DNA from: Leucobacter sp. OLIS6
GTDB lineage: Bacteria; Actinomycetota; Actinomycetes; Actinomycetales; Microbacteriaceae
Reading direction: 5' to 3'
Length of the DNA: 64,000 bases
NCBI RefSeq assembly: GCF_002752355.1
Contig: NZ_MRAV01000014.1
Location: 1 to 64,000 of the forward strand
Part shown: piece after piece, positions 9,507-17,465 of the stretch
Numbering within the stretch: the first letter of the stretch is position 1
Layout: the number at the start of each line of letters is the position of its first letter
Notes under the pieces: generated by a model
The model's input: the letters and a program-made list of their open reading frames with translations, nothing else
What the model was told of the DNA's origin: nothing
The model's database searches: none
Translations under genes and position numbers: made by a program

Positions 9507-10309
9507 GCGCCGGGGCCGCGCTCGAACTGCCGCCGCGGCCGCGCAACACGCTGCACGTCGCGATCGTGATCGCGGCGGTCGCCGCGTTCACGATCGCGAC
9601 GTGCCTGCCGGCCATCGGTGGGATCGACCTCGACTTCGCGTCGATCGCGCGGCACTGGCGCAACGGTCTGACGAAGCTCGCGCAGCTCGCCCAACCGAAC
9701 CTCGCGTTCCTGCCGCGCACGTGGGCGCCCATGCTCGAGACCCTGCAGATGGCGCTCGTCGGCGCCGTGCTCTCGGCGCTCTGCTCGGTGCCGATCACGC
9801 TGTGGGCCGCCGCACCGACCAACCCGAACGGGATCACCCGGCGCGTGGTGCGCACCCTCGTGAACGTGCTCCGCGCCGTGCCCGACCTCGTCTACGCGAC
9901 CGTGCTCGTCGCGATGGTCGGCGTCGGCGCGCTGCCCGGCGTGCTCACCCTGTTCCTCTTCAACCTCGGGATCGTGGTCAAGCTCGTCTCGGAGGCGATC
10001 GACGCCGCCGACCACGGCTACATGGAGGCCGGGCGCGCCGCGGGCGGCACCCAGTTCCAGATCAATCGCGCGACCGCGCTGCCGCAGGTGATGCCCCTGT
10101 TCGCCAACCAGTGGCTGTACGCCCTCGAACTCAACGTGCGAGTTTCGGCGATCCTCGGCATCGTCGGCGCCGGCGGCATCGGCCGCCTGCTCGACGAGCG
10201 CCGCGGCTTCTACGCCTACTCGGACGTCTCGGTGATCATCCTCGAGATCCTGGTCGTGGTCATCGCGATCGAGATCGTCTCGAATCTGCTGCGCAGGAGG
10301 CTTGTATGA
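9503..10309 (+). CDS. phnE: Phosphonate-type ABC transporter permease 1 (PhnE family)
   Basis: 268 residues from GTG 9503, overlapping the phnC stop by 4 nt. An N-terminal transmembrane segment ([18 protein letters not shown]) is followed by a periplasm-facing stretch and a five-helix permease core. The coupling-helix EAA loop is seen as [23 protein letters not shown], read in two parts. The segments [16 protein letters not shown] and [17 protein letters not shown] match PhnE. It pairs with the second permease to form a heterodimer. Translation is probably coupled to phnC and to the next gene, whose ATG overlaps this stop. Confidence 0.9.
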   Translation: MSAGAALELPPRPRNTLHVAIVIAAVAAFTIATCLPAIGGIDLDFASIARHWRNGLTKLAQLAQPNLAFLPRTWAPMLETLQMALVGAVLSALCSVPITLWAAAPTNPNGITRRVVRTLVNVLRAVPDLVYATVLVAMVGVGALPGVLTLFLFNLGIVVKLVSEAIDAADHGYMEAGRAAGGTQFQINRATALPQVMPLFANQWLYALELNVRVSAILGIVGAGGIGRLLDERRGFYAYSDVSVIILEILVVVIAIEIVSNLLRRRLV

Positions 10310-11241
10310 CCCGGCTCGACCCACCGCCGTCGCGGCCACTGCGGCCCGCGGAGGCTGATCCGACCGATCCGACCGATCCGACCGCTCCGATCGGGCGCAC
10401 GCGTGTGCGCACCGGCGTGCGCTCCGGTGCCGGATCGGCGCTGCCGCCGCTGCCCGCGCTGCCGGCCCGCCCGTCGCGGCTCTGGCCGACGCTGTGGGCG
10501 ATCCTGGTCGGCCTCGTGTTCATCGTCGCCGCGGGCGGGCTCAAGATCTCGTGGGCCGAGCTGCCCGCCCTGCCCGGTCAGGTGCTGCAATACCTCGAGC
10601 TCATGTTCGCGTCGCCGAACTGGGAAAAGCTGCCGCGCGCCCTGTTCGAGACCTGGCGCTCCATCTCGATGGCGTGGATCGGCGCGATCCTCTGCGTCGT
10701 GATCTCGATCCCGCTCGGCATGCTCGCCGCGAACTCGGTCGGGCCGCTGTGGCTTCGCGCGATCCTGCGTGGGCTTTTCGCCGTGATCCGGGCTGTGCCC
10801 GAGGTGATCATCGCGCTCGTGCTGCTCACCGTGACGGGCCTCACCCCGTTCACCGGGGCGCTCGCGCTCGGCATCGCCGGCATCGGCACCCAGGGCAAAT
10901 GGGTCTACGAAGCGGTCGAGTCGGTGCGGGACGGCGCCGCCGAAGCGGTACGCGCGGCCGGCGGCACGACCGCCGCGGTGACCCGCTGGGCGCTCTGGCC
11001 CGCGGTGGCACCCGCGCTGCTCTCGTTCGCGCTCTACCGATTCGAGATCAACATCCGCACCTCGGCGGTGCTCGGCTTCGTGGGAGCGGGCGGCATCGGA
11101 AGTATGCTGTCGAACTACACCAACTACCGGCAGTGGGACACGGTCGGCATGCTGCTGATTGTCGTGGTCATCGCGACCATGATCATGGACGCGATCTCGG
11201 GGGCGATCCGCCGCCGGATCATGAACGGAAGGCGAGCATGA
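10306..11241 (+). CDS. phnE: Phosphonate-type ABC transporter permease 2 (PhnE family)
   Basis: 311 residues from ATG 10306 (ATGA overlap with the first permease, with AGGAGG at 10295-10300). The first 55 residues are a Pro/Arg/Ala-rich cytoplasmic extension whose DPT repeats come from three copies of a 9-bp DNA unit. Transmembrane segments start at LWAILVGLVFIVAAGG. The permease core includes MAWIGAILCVVISIPLGMLA, an EAA-like loop with AVRAAGGTTAAVTRWALWP, and the family end segment RTSAVLGFVGAGGIGSML. Tandem phnE genes are common in this transporter class. The stop overlaps the start of the regulator gene. Confidence 0.9.
   Translation: MTRLDPPPSRPLRPAEADPTDPTDPTAPIGRTRVRTGVRSGAGSALPPLPALPARPSRLWPTLWAILVGLVFIVAAGGLKISWAELPALPGQVLQYLELMFASPNWEKLPRALFETWRSISMAWIGAILCVVISIPLGMLAANSVGPLWLRAILRGLFAVIRAVPEVIIALVLLTVTGLTPFTGALALGIAGIGTQGKWVYEAVESVRDGAAEAVRAAGGTTAAVTRWALWPAVAPALLSFALYRFEINIRTSAVLGFVGAGGIGSMLSNYTNYRQWDTVGMLLIVVVIATMIMDAISGAIRRRIMNGRRA
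10357..10383 (+). repeat. Three tandem copies of a 9-bp unit inside the second permease gene
   Basis: GATCCGACC repeats three times in the variable N-terminal extension. Because the unit is a multiple of three, copy-number change keeps the frame and only alters the DPT tract. Confidence 0.8.
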
Positions 11242-12116
11242 GCTGGATCGGAGACCCCGCGGCCCGGCCGAGCGTGCGCATCGCCTCGCTCGCACCCGGC
11301 CTGCAGCGCACCGAGCGCCGCGTCGTCGAAGCCGTCGTGCAGGATCGCGACCGCGCCGTCGGCATGACCGCGCAGGACCTCGCCGAACTCGTGGGCGTCG
11401 GACGCACGACCGTGATCCGCGCGGCGCAGTCTCTCGGCTACGAGGGGTACCCGCAACTGCGCGTCGCCCTCGCGCAGGAACTCGCGCTCGAACAGGCGGG
11501 GCAGGAATCGGCGGACGCTGGTGCCGGCGCGGATGCGACCGCGCTCGGGCGGCTCCGATCCCGGATCGGGCGCTTCGGGGCGCGGCTCGGCGACTCGGTA
11601 TCGGCACTCACCACCGAAGCGGTCGACGCCTTCGTGCGCGCGCTCGACGAGGCGGACCGGGTGCTCGTCGTCGCCAACGGGCTCTCGGGGCCGCTCGGGC
11701 TCGACCTCGTCATGCGGCTGAACTCGGCCGGACGCCCGGCCGAGCACTTCGCGGATCCGCTCGCGCAGCAGATCGCCGCACGGCAGCTCGGAGCAGGATC
11801 GGTCTGCGTCGCGTTCTCGGGATCCGGCGCCAACACGGCGACGCTCGATGCGATGCGCGCGGCGCGGGCCGGGGGAGCGCACGTGCTCGCGATCACCTCG
11901 TTCTCGCGCTCGGGCACGGCCGAACTCGCCGACACCGTGCTGCTCGTGCCTCCCGTGAGCGGCGGCTTCCAGGACGAGCTGATCCACACCTCCCGCGCCG
12001 CGCTCATGCTGCTCACCGAGCAGCTCGTCGAACTCTTCATCGAGCACCGCGGCGAGCGCGGGCGCGAAGCGCGGGCGGCGGCGCTGTCGGTGCTGGCGGG
12101 CGTACTGCGGGACTAG
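11238..12116 (+). CDS. MurR/RpiR-family transcriptional regulator with SIS domain
   Basis: 292 residues from ATG 11238 (ATGA overlap with the permease). Residues about 10-85 form an RpiR-type helix-turn-helix (MTAQDLAELVGVGRTTVIRAAQSLGYEGYPQLR). Residues about 135-275 form a SIS domain with VLVVANGLSGPLGLDL, VAFSGSGANTATLDAMRAARAGGA and VLAITSFSRSGTAELAD; the SGSGxN loop binds phosphorylated sugars in this family. It ends the HAD-phn operon and likely controls it. SIS-domain sensing suggests the effector is a sugar phosphate or similar phosphorylated metabolite. Confidence 0.88.
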   Translation: MSWIGDPAARPSVRIASLAPGLQRTERRVVEAVVQDRDRAVGMTAQDLAELVGVGRTTVIRAAQSLGYEGYPQLRVALAQELALEQAGQESADAGAGADATALGRLRSRIGRFGARLGDSVSALTTEAVDAFVRALDEADRVLVVANGLSGPLGLDLVMRLNSAGRPAEHFADPLAQQIAARQLGAGSVCVAFSGSGANTATLDAMRAARAGGAHVLAITSFSRSGTAELADTVLLVPPVSGGFQDELIHTSRAALMLLTEQLVELFIEHRGERGREARAAALSVLAGVLRD

Positions 12117-12251
12117 AGCGTCGCGTGGCATGCGTGGTGCGCGTGGTGCGCGCCGCGGGGTGCGGGGTGCGCGCCACGGGGTGCGGGCTCGAACCGTGGG
12201 CTCGAGCCGTGGGCTCGGTGCGGGGCGCGGTCCGAATCCGGCTCGTCCGTT
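12117..12251. other. Noncoding G-rich degenerate repeats after rpiR
   Basis: Short imperfect direct repeats such as GCGTGGTGCGC, GGGGTGCGGGGTGCGCG and CCGTGGGCTCG fill this stretch. No ribosome site, domain or hairpin terminator is convincing. It leads directly into the 19-bp array. Confidence 0.45.
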
Positions 12252-12403
12252 TCGAGACGGTGGTCTACCGTCGAGAAGGTGCTTGTCTGACGGGACCGTG
12301 GTTGCCTGTCGAGAGCGTGGACTGCTGACGAGAAAGGGGTCGTCTGTCGAGACAGCGCTTGTCTGTCGAGAGCGTGTTCGCCTGTCGAGACCGTGTCTGA
12401 ATC
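12252..12403 (+). repeat. Array of eight tandem 19-bp units centred on TCGAGA
   Basis: The hexamer TCGAGA or a one- or two-base variant starts at 12252, 12271, 12290, 12309, 12328, 12347, 12366 and 12385, exactly 19 bp apart every time. The preceding bases are mostly CTG or CCG and the following ones often CGTG. The 19-bp period is not a multiple of three, so the order is at DNA level and not a protein repeat. It lies between the rpiR stop and the thioredoxin promoter. Function unknown; a phased protein-binding array or a minisatellite are both possible. Confidence 0.8.
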
Positions 12404-12430
12404 GCGTCACTTCGGCCCCGGTCTCGACAG
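12382..12430. repeat. Perfect 12-bp inverted repeat closing the 19-bp array
   Basis: CTGTCGAGACCG (12382-12393), belonging to the last unit, is repeated inverted as CGGTCTCGACAG (12419-12430) with 25 bp between. Transcribed, this would form a strong stem. Confidence 0.75.
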
Positions 12431-12472
12431 ATGACCCGGGTCTCGAAGAGGTCGGGACCGGGGACTCGGCGT

Positions 12473-12586
12473 CCGGGTGCCTGAACTCTGGACCGAGGTT
12501 CGGGCCCAGGCTCGGTGCCCCGCTTCGGGGCCCAGGCCGAGGACCCCGGCTCGGCACCGGGGCCCAGCCTTCGGGCAGGCACCCGG
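12473..12586. repeat. Nested palindromes of very high GC
   Basis: CCGGGTGCCTG (12473-12483) pairs with CAGGCACCCGG (12576-12586). Inside lie GCCCCG-ctt-CGGGGC flanked by CTCGG and CCGAG, and CCCCGG-N7-CCGGGG. The whole 114-bp segment could fold into a branched hairpin; REP-like or terminator function is possible. No gene is visible. Confidence 0.6.
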
Positions 12587-12632
12587 CGAGCGTCTCGGGG
12601 CGTCACACTCGCATCGACCAAACATTCTGTTG

Positions 12633-12651
12633 CATAATGGGAGACATTATG
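12633..12651 (+). promoter_or_regulatory. Operator-like palindrome over the thioredoxin -10 region and start
   Basis: CATAATG-ggaga-CATTATG is a perfect dyad with 7-bp arms. Its left arm contains the -10-like CATAAT and its right arm contains the likely start codon ATG 12649. A protein bound here would block both transcription and translation. Confidence 0.5.
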
Positions 12652-13152
12652 GGATCGAATGCAATTGTCGTGATTCTCGCACTCGCGGGGCTCGTCGTCG
12701 GCGCGACCCTCCTCGGCCTGCTGCTGCGGGCCAGACAGACGCGCGTGCGATCCTCCGCGTCGGACGAAGGGGCGGAGCGGATCCGCCCGTCGGATCTCGC
12801 CGTACCGATCGGCGAGACGCCCGGTGCGACCCTCGCGGCACCGGAGTTCGGTGAACGGTTGACGCTCGTGCAGTTCAGCACGGAGACCTGCGCGCGCTGC
12901 CCCGCGAGCGCACGCAGCCTGTCGGGGGCGGCCGACGCGATCGACGGCGTGCGCCATGTCGAGATCGATGTGACGCACCGCGACGATCTGATCCGGCGCT
13001 TCTCGGTCCTGCGCACTCCGACGGTGCTCGTGCTCGACGCGCAGCACCGCCTCCGTGCTCGCGTCTCGGGCCCGGTCAGCGCGCAGCACGCGCGCGAACT
13101 CGTGGAAACGCACGTCGGCGTCGAACGCACGATCGAAGGGAGCCTCGCATGA
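12649..13152 (+). CDS. Membrane-anchored thioredoxin-family protein
   Basis: 167 residues from ATG 12649, which has GGGAG 5 nt before it; ATG 12637 in the same frame is an alternative. One transmembrane helix spans residues about 5-27 (IVVILALAGLVVGATLLGLLL) and is followed by a basic stretch RARQTRVR. The thioredoxin fold starts near residue 68: LVQFSTETCARCPASA carries the redox pair Cys 81-Ala-Arg-Cys 84, and LRTPTVLVLD supplies the cis-proline. The topology is uncertain; the basic residues after the helix favour the thioredoxin domain in the cytoplasm. Its stop overlaps the DUF4395 start (ATGA), a pairing that recurs in actinobacteria. Confidence 0.85.
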   Translation: MGSNAIVVILALAGLVVGATLLGLLLRARQTRVRSSASDEGAERIRPSDLAVPIGETPGATLAAPEFGERLTLVQFSTETCARCPASARSLSGAADAIDGVRHVEIDVTHRDDLIRRFSVLRTPTVLVLDAQHRLRARVSGPVSAQHARELVETHVGVERTIEGSLA

Positions 13153-13727
13153 GCTCGTCCACTCAGTCGGGAGGTGCCGCATCAGGATCCGCGGCACCGG
13201 GATCCGCCGCGGCGAAAGCGGCACCCGGCGAGCCGGGATCCGCGGGGGTGGATCCGCGCGGACCGAGGTTCGCCGCCGGGATCACGGCCGCTCTGCTGTT
13301 CGTCGACGTCGCGCTCGCGCTGCTGACGGGGAGCGCGACCGACGGTGCGGCGCTCGCCGCGCGCTCGCCCCTCGAGCGTCTGGCCGAACCCGCGTCGCTG
13401 CTCCTGCTGGTGCTGTTCGCCCTCTTCGTCTGGGGTGCGAGCGCGGGCGTGCGCCGGCATCCGTTCGGGCTGCTGTTCGCGCGCGTCGTCCGCCCCCGCC
13501 TCGCGCCGCCCGAAGAGCTGGAGCCTATCGAGCCGCCGACCTTCGCGCAGGGCGTCGGCGCGTTCGTCGCCGGTGCCGGGCTCGTGCTGCACGCGTTCGG
13601 GGTGCCCTGGGCGCTGCCGATCGCGGCCGCTGCGGCGTTCATCGCCGCGTTCCTCAACGCGGTGTTCGCCTTCTGCCTCGGCTGCGAGCTCTATCTCATC
13701 CTCCGCAGGGCGCGTCTGATCCGCTGA
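13149..13727 (+). CDS. DUF4395 membrane protein, partner of the thioredoxin
   Basis: 192 residues. An Ala/Gly/Ser-rich N-terminus (1-32) is followed by DPRGPRFAAGITAALL, the conserved DUF4395 opening, and four hydrophobic segments (about 38-56, 75-95, 130-148, 152-175). The C-terminal signature FLNAVFAFCLGCELYLILRR contains two conserved cysteines (CLGC) near the membrane face, which could exchange electrons with the CARC thioredoxin encoded just upstream; this redox partnership is an inference. The coupled ATGA overlap supports joint expression. The biochemical role of the family is unknown to me. Confidence 0.8.
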   Translation: MSSSTQSGGAASGSAAPGSAAAKAAPGEPGSAGVDPRGPRFAAGITAALLFVDVALALLTGSATDGAALAARSPLERLAEPASLLLLVLFALFVWGASAGVRRHPFGLLFARVVRPRLAPPEELEPIEPPTFAQGVGAFVAGAGLVLHAFGVPWALPIAAAAAFIAAFLNAVFAFCLGCELYLILRRARLIR

Positions 13728-13773
13728 GCGCGTAGACGCCTGTGGAGACTCGGCGCGGGCGCGATCGACGCAA

Positions 13774-13779
13774 TAGGCT
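13774..13779 (+). promoter_or_regulatory. -10 box TAGGCT of the M16 peptidase gene
   Basis: TAGGCT ends 6 nt before ATG 13786, with no ribosome site between: probable leaderless transcript. Confidence 0.55.
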
Positions 13780-13785
13780 GGGGCA

Positions 13786-15150
13786 ATGCCAGAACCCCTC
13801 TATCTGCCACTCGACCTGCCCGAGCTCGAGGCCGACCTCGGCGGCGGTCTCGTGCGTCGCACCGTTCACCCGAGTGGCCTGCGTATCCTCACCGAGCGCA
13901 TGCCCGGCGCGCGCAGCGCGACCATCGGCTTCTGGGTGGGCGTGGGCTCACGCGACGAGCAGGCGGAGCACGACGACGCTCCGGGCAGCCTCGGTTCGAC
14001 CCACTTCCTCGAGCACCTGCTGTTCAAAGGCACTCCGCAGCGCGACGCCTACCAGATCGCCACGAGCTTCGATCGCATCGGTGCCGAGCACAACGCGCTG
14101 ACGGCGAAGGAATACACCTGCTACTACGCCAAGGTGCGCGACGTCGACCTCGACGACTCGGTCGCGGTGCTCGCCGACATGGTCACCAGTTCCGTGCTCG
14201 ACGCCGACGAATTCGAGAACGAGCGCGAGGTCATCCTCGAAGAACTCGGCATGGCCGCGGACGACCTGGCCGACGTGGCCAACGAGCGCTTCTTCGAGGA
14301 AGTCATGGGCGCGCACGCGCTCGGCCGGCCCATCGGCGGTCTGCCCGAGACCATCCGCGCAGCGCGACGCGACGACGTCGACCGTCACTATCGCAACACC
14401 TACCGGCCTTCGACCCTCGTGGTCACGGTCGCCGGAGCAGTCGACCACGACCGCCTGGTCGAGCAGGTCGTCGCCGCGCTCGCCGCCTCTCCCGAATCCC
14501 GCTGGGATCCGTCGGTCCAGGCCGCGCCCGCGGCGCGGCGAGACAGCGATGAGGTCGCGCTCCCCGGAGCGGGGGAGGCTCGCACCACCGTGAGCGAACG
14601 CCCGAGCGAGCAGGTCAACCTGATGATCGGCACCCGCGGTCTGCGGGCGTCCGATCCTCGTCGCTTCGCCTTCGGCATCATGAACTCCGTGCTCGGCGGC
14701 GGCATGTCGAGCCGCCTGTTCCAAGAGATCCGCGAGAAGCGCGGCATGGCCTACTCCACGTACTCCTTCGGCGCGAGCTACTCCGACGCCGGGCTCTTCG
14801 GCATGTACGTGGGTTCGGCGCCGCAGAAGGCACGCGAAGTCGTCCGCCTCGCCCAGGCCGAACTGCAGCGCGTGGCCGAGCGCGGCATCACCGCTGACGA
14901 GCACGAGCGCTCGCTGGGTCAGATCGCCGGGTCCTCGGCGCTGGCACTCGAAGATTCCGACACCCGCATGGGGCGCCTCGCGCGCGCAGAGCTGGGCTCC
15001 GGTGAGCTGTTCGGCCTCGACGCCTCACTGGAACGCTTCACCGCGGTCACCAGCGACGAGATCCGCGAGGTCGCGGCCCTCATCGCCGAACGGCCGATGT
15101 CGGTCGTCGCGGTCGGCGAGGTCTCGCGATCGGGGCTCGAGAGCTCATGA
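13786..15150 (+). CDS. M16-family zinc metallopeptidase (processing-peptidase-like)
   Basis: 454 residues, cytoplasmic, no signal peptide. The inverted zinc motif HxxEH is His 73-Phe-Leu-Glu-His 77 (STHFLEHLLF), and the third ligand lies in NEREVILEEL about 80 residues later. An N-terminal catalytic half is followed by a second M16 half with the SSRLFQEIREKRGMAYSTYS run that closes the chamber. It belongs to the single-chain family commonly placed between pnp and dapB in actinobacteria. Its substrate is not known. The next gene starts within its stop codon (ATGA), suggesting coupled translation. Confidence 0.92.
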   Translation: MPEPLYLPLDLPELEADLGGGLVRRTVHPSGLRILTERMPGARSATIGFWVGVGSRDEQAEHDDAPGSLGSTHFLEHLLFKGTPQRDAYQIATSFDRIGAEHNALTAKEYTCYYAKVRDVDLDDSVAVLADMVTSSVLDADEFENEREVILEELGMAADDLADVANERFFEEVMGAHALGRPIGGLPETIRAARRDDVDRHYRNTYRPSTLVVTVAGAVDHDRLVEQVVAALAASPESRWDPSVQAAPAARRDSDEVALPGAGEARTTVSERPSEQVNLMIGTRGLRASDPRRFAFGIMNSVLGGGMSSRLFQEIREKRGMAYSTYSFGASYSDAGLFGMYVGSAPQKAREVVRLAQAELQRVAERGITADEHERSLGQIAGSSALALEDSDTRMGRLARAELGSGELFGLDASLERFTAVTSDEIREVAALIAERPMSVVAVGEVSRSGLESS

Positions 15151-16676
15151 GCGGGCGCGGGTTGAGCAGCACCGCGGGGCAACCGGAGGGAGCCGCGGTC
15201 ATCGGATCGGGGCCGAACGGTCTCGCCGCCGCGGTCACGCTCGCCCGCGCGGGCGTGCCGGTCACCGTGTTCGAAACACGCGGCACACCGGGCGGCGGCA
15301 CGCGCACCGAAGACCGGGTCATGCCCGGGGTCCTGCACGACACGTGCTCGGCCGTGCACCCCATGGCGCTCGCCTCCGAGTTCTTCCAACGCTTCGAACT
15401 CACGCAGCGCATGGGGTTCGCTGTACCCGAGGCCTCCTACGGGCATCCGCTCGACCCCGCGGATGGCCGCGGCGGCATCGCCTACCGATCGCTCGACCGT
15501 ACCGCCGAAGAACTCGGCCGCGACGGCTCCGCGTACCTGCGCCTCCTCCGTCCGCTCCTGCGCAACATCGATGCCGTGCAGTCCTTCGCCATGGGCGGGG
15601 CGCTCCTCTCGATGCCGCAGCCGTTCGTGCCCGCGATCCCCGGCATGATCGCGCTCGGCCTCCGCGTCGCCGAACAGGGCACTCCCGCTTGGAATCTCCG
15701 ATTCTCGGAGGCCGCGGCTCCCGCGCTGCTCACCGGAGTGCTGGCGCACGGCATCGGACGATTGCCCTCGTTCGCCACCGGAGGAGTCGGCATGGTGCTC
15801 GCCGCGCACGGCCACGCGCGCGGCTGGCCGGTTCCCATCGGTGGATCCCGATCCATCGCGGACGCGCTCATCTCCGACCTCGAGGCCCACGGCGGCCGCG
15901 TGGTGACCGGGCAGCGCATCGGGTCCCTCCGCGAACTGCGCGAGCACGGATCCTACGGAACCGTGCTCGCCGACACCTCGGCCCGCGGGCTCGCCCGCAT
16001 CGCAGGCGATGCGCTCCCGGTCGGCTACCGGCGCACCCTCGAACGCCAGAAGTTCGGGCCGGGCGCCTGCAAGGTCGACTTCGTGCTCGACGGGCCCGTG
16101 CCCTGGGCCGACCCGCGCATGGCCGAAACCCCGACCGTGCACCTCGGCGGTACCCGCGCAGAGATCGCCGCCGCCGAGCGCGAGGTGCTGCGCGGCAGGC
16201 ACCCCGAGTCCCCGTTCGTGCTCCTGGTCCAGCCCGACCGCTTCGACCCGACCCGGAACCCTGCCGACCGGCACGCGATCTGGAGCTACACCCACGTTCC
16301 GAACGGTTCCACCCTCGACGTCTCCGAACGTGTCATCGCCCAGATCGAGCGCTTCGCACCCGGGTTCCGCGACCGCATCATCGCCACCGAAGTCATCACG
16401 GCAGACGACTACTCCCGCTACAACGAGAACTCCGTCGGCGGCGACTTCAGCGCCGGAGCCGTCACCATGCGCCAGCTGCTCTCGCGACCCACCGCCGACC
16501 TCGCACCGTGGCGCACCCCGACCCCCGGCCTCTACCTCACCTCCGGCGCGGTCGCCCCCGGGCCGGGCGTGCACGGCCTCGGCGGCTACTACGCCGCCCG
16601 CGATGCCCTGCAGCACGTCTACGGCCTGCCCGAGCCCGAACTCGGCGTGCGCAGCAGCGGCGGAGCCGGCCGGTAG
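15147..16676 (+). CDS. FAD-dependent oxidoreductase, phytoene-dehydrogenase-like
   Basis: 509 residues. An N-terminal dinucleotide fold, VIGSGPNGLAAAVTLARAGV at about residues 13-32, is followed by VFETRGTPGGGTRTED, the FAD-binding GG-doublet region of the CrtI/NDP family. The C-terminus has TPGLYLTSGAVAPGPGVHG, the second FAD-contact motif. No membrane segment is evident. The family includes carotenoid desaturases and retinol saturase-like enzymes, but no crt genes are nearby and the substrate cannot be assigned. It is inserted between the M16 peptidase and dapB and overlaps the peptidase stop by 4 nt. Confidence 0.85.
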   Translation: MSGRGLSSTAGQPEGAAVIGSGPNGLAAAVTLARAGVPVTVFETRGTPGGGTRTEDRVMPGVLHDTCSAVHPMALASEFFQRFELTQRMGFAVPEASYGHPLDPADGRGGIAYRSLDRTAEELGRDGSAYLRLLRPLLRNIDAVQSFAMGGALLSMPQPFVPAIPGMIALGLRVAEQGTPAWNLRFSEAAAPALLTGVLAHGIGRLPSFATGGVGMVLAAHGHARGWPVPIGGSRSIADALISDLEAHGGRVVTGQRIGSLRELREHGSYGTVLADTSARGLARIAGDALPVGYRRTLERQKFGPGACKVDFVLDGPVPWADPRMAETPTVHLGGTRAEIAAAEREVLRGRHPESPFVLLVQPDRFDPTRNPADRHAIWSYTHVPNGSTLDVSERVIAQIERFAPGFRDRIIATEVITADDYSRYNENSVGGDFSAGAVTMRQLLSRPTADLAPWRTPTPGLYLTSGAVAPGPGVHGLGGYYAARDALQHVYGLPEPELGVRSSGGAGR

Positions 16677-16679
16677 CCT
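16674..16679 (+). promoter_or_regulatory. -10 box TAGCCT of dapB
   Basis: TAGCCT overlaps the upstream stop codon and ends 6 nt before ATG 16686; no ribosome site: probable leaderless dapB transcript. Confidence 0.55.
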
Positions 16680-16685
16680 GGAACC

Positions 16686-17465
16686 ATGAGCACCACCGTC
16701 GCCGTATCCGGGGCCACAGGCCGCCTGGGCGCCCTCGTCTGCGAGATCGTCGAGTCCGATCCCGACTTCACGCTGACCGCACGCCTCACCAGCGCCAACG
16801 CACCCGACGACGGAGCCGACGCGACGATCCTCGTCGACGTCAGCCATCCCGAGGCCTCGCCCGCCATCGTCGAACGCGCCCTCCGCCGAGGCCAGCGCGT
16901 CATCGTCGGCACGAGCGGCTGGTCCGCCGAGCGCCTCGCCGAACTGCAGCGCATCGTCGACGAACTCCCCGGTGCCGCCGCGCTGGTCGTGCCCAACTTC
17001 TCGCTCGGCTCCGTAGTCGGCACCGCTCTCGCACGCATCGCCGCCCCGTTCTTCGACTCCGTCGAGATCATCGAAGCGCACCACCCCGGCAAGGTCGACT
17101 CGCCCTCCGGCACCGCCGTGCGCACCGCCGAACTCATCGCCGACGCCCGCGCGGGCAGGCCGATCGACGCCCCGTTCGCCGAGCAAGCCGCCCGCGGCGA
17201 GCTCGTCGCGGGCATCCCGGTGCACAGCCTCCGCCTCGCCGGAGTCGTCGCCAAGCAAGAGGTCCGGTTCGGTGGCGCAGGCGAAGTGCTCACCATCACC
17301 CACGACACGCACTCCAACGCGGCCTACGGCCCCGGAATCCGCGCCGCACTGCGCGCAGTCGGCGCGCTCGACGGCCTCGTCGTCGGCCTCGACCGCGTAC
17401 TCGGCATCGGATCCGCTGCGCGGACCGACGCCGCGCAGACCGACGCGGCCGAGGGCGCAGCGTGA
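16686..17465 (+). CDS. dapB: 4-hydroxy-tetrahydrodipicolinate reductase
   Basis: 259 residues, close to the family norm of about 250. It reduces the product of DapA with NAD(P)H in the lysine/diaminopimelate pathway. The N-terminal nucleotide loop is AVSGATGRLGALV, the central segment has VIVGTSGWSAERL, and the active-site signature EAHHPGKVDSPSGTAV carries the catalytic His-His and Lys. The C-terminal RFGGAGEVLTITHDTHSN closes the substrate domain. A 15-residue Ala/Asp/Thr tail follows. The downstream gene overlaps its stop (GTGA). dapA and dapF lie elsewhere in this window. Confidence 0.95.
   Translation: MSTTVAVSGATGRLGALVCEIVESDPDFTLTARLTSANAPDDGADATILVDVSHPEASPAIVERALRRGQRVIVGTSGWSAERLAELQRIVDELPGAAALVVPNFSLGSVVGTALARIAAPFFDSVEIIEAHHPGKVDSPSGTAVRTAELIADARAGRPIDAPFAEQAARGELVAGIPVHSLRLAGVVAKQEVRFGGAGEVLTITHDTHSNAAYGPGIRAALRAVGALDGLVVGLDRVLGIGSAARTDAAQTDAAEGAA

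Noticed and set aside
12252-12403. CRISPR array
   Set aside because: The 19-bp period leaves no room for spacers of 30 bp or more, repeats are too short and degenerate, and no cas gene is near.
12130-12648. Longer thioredoxin protein starting near 12130
   Set aside because: The extra residues are translated repeats with frame-shifted units and Arg-rich composition; the promoter and ribosome site are at 12633-12649.
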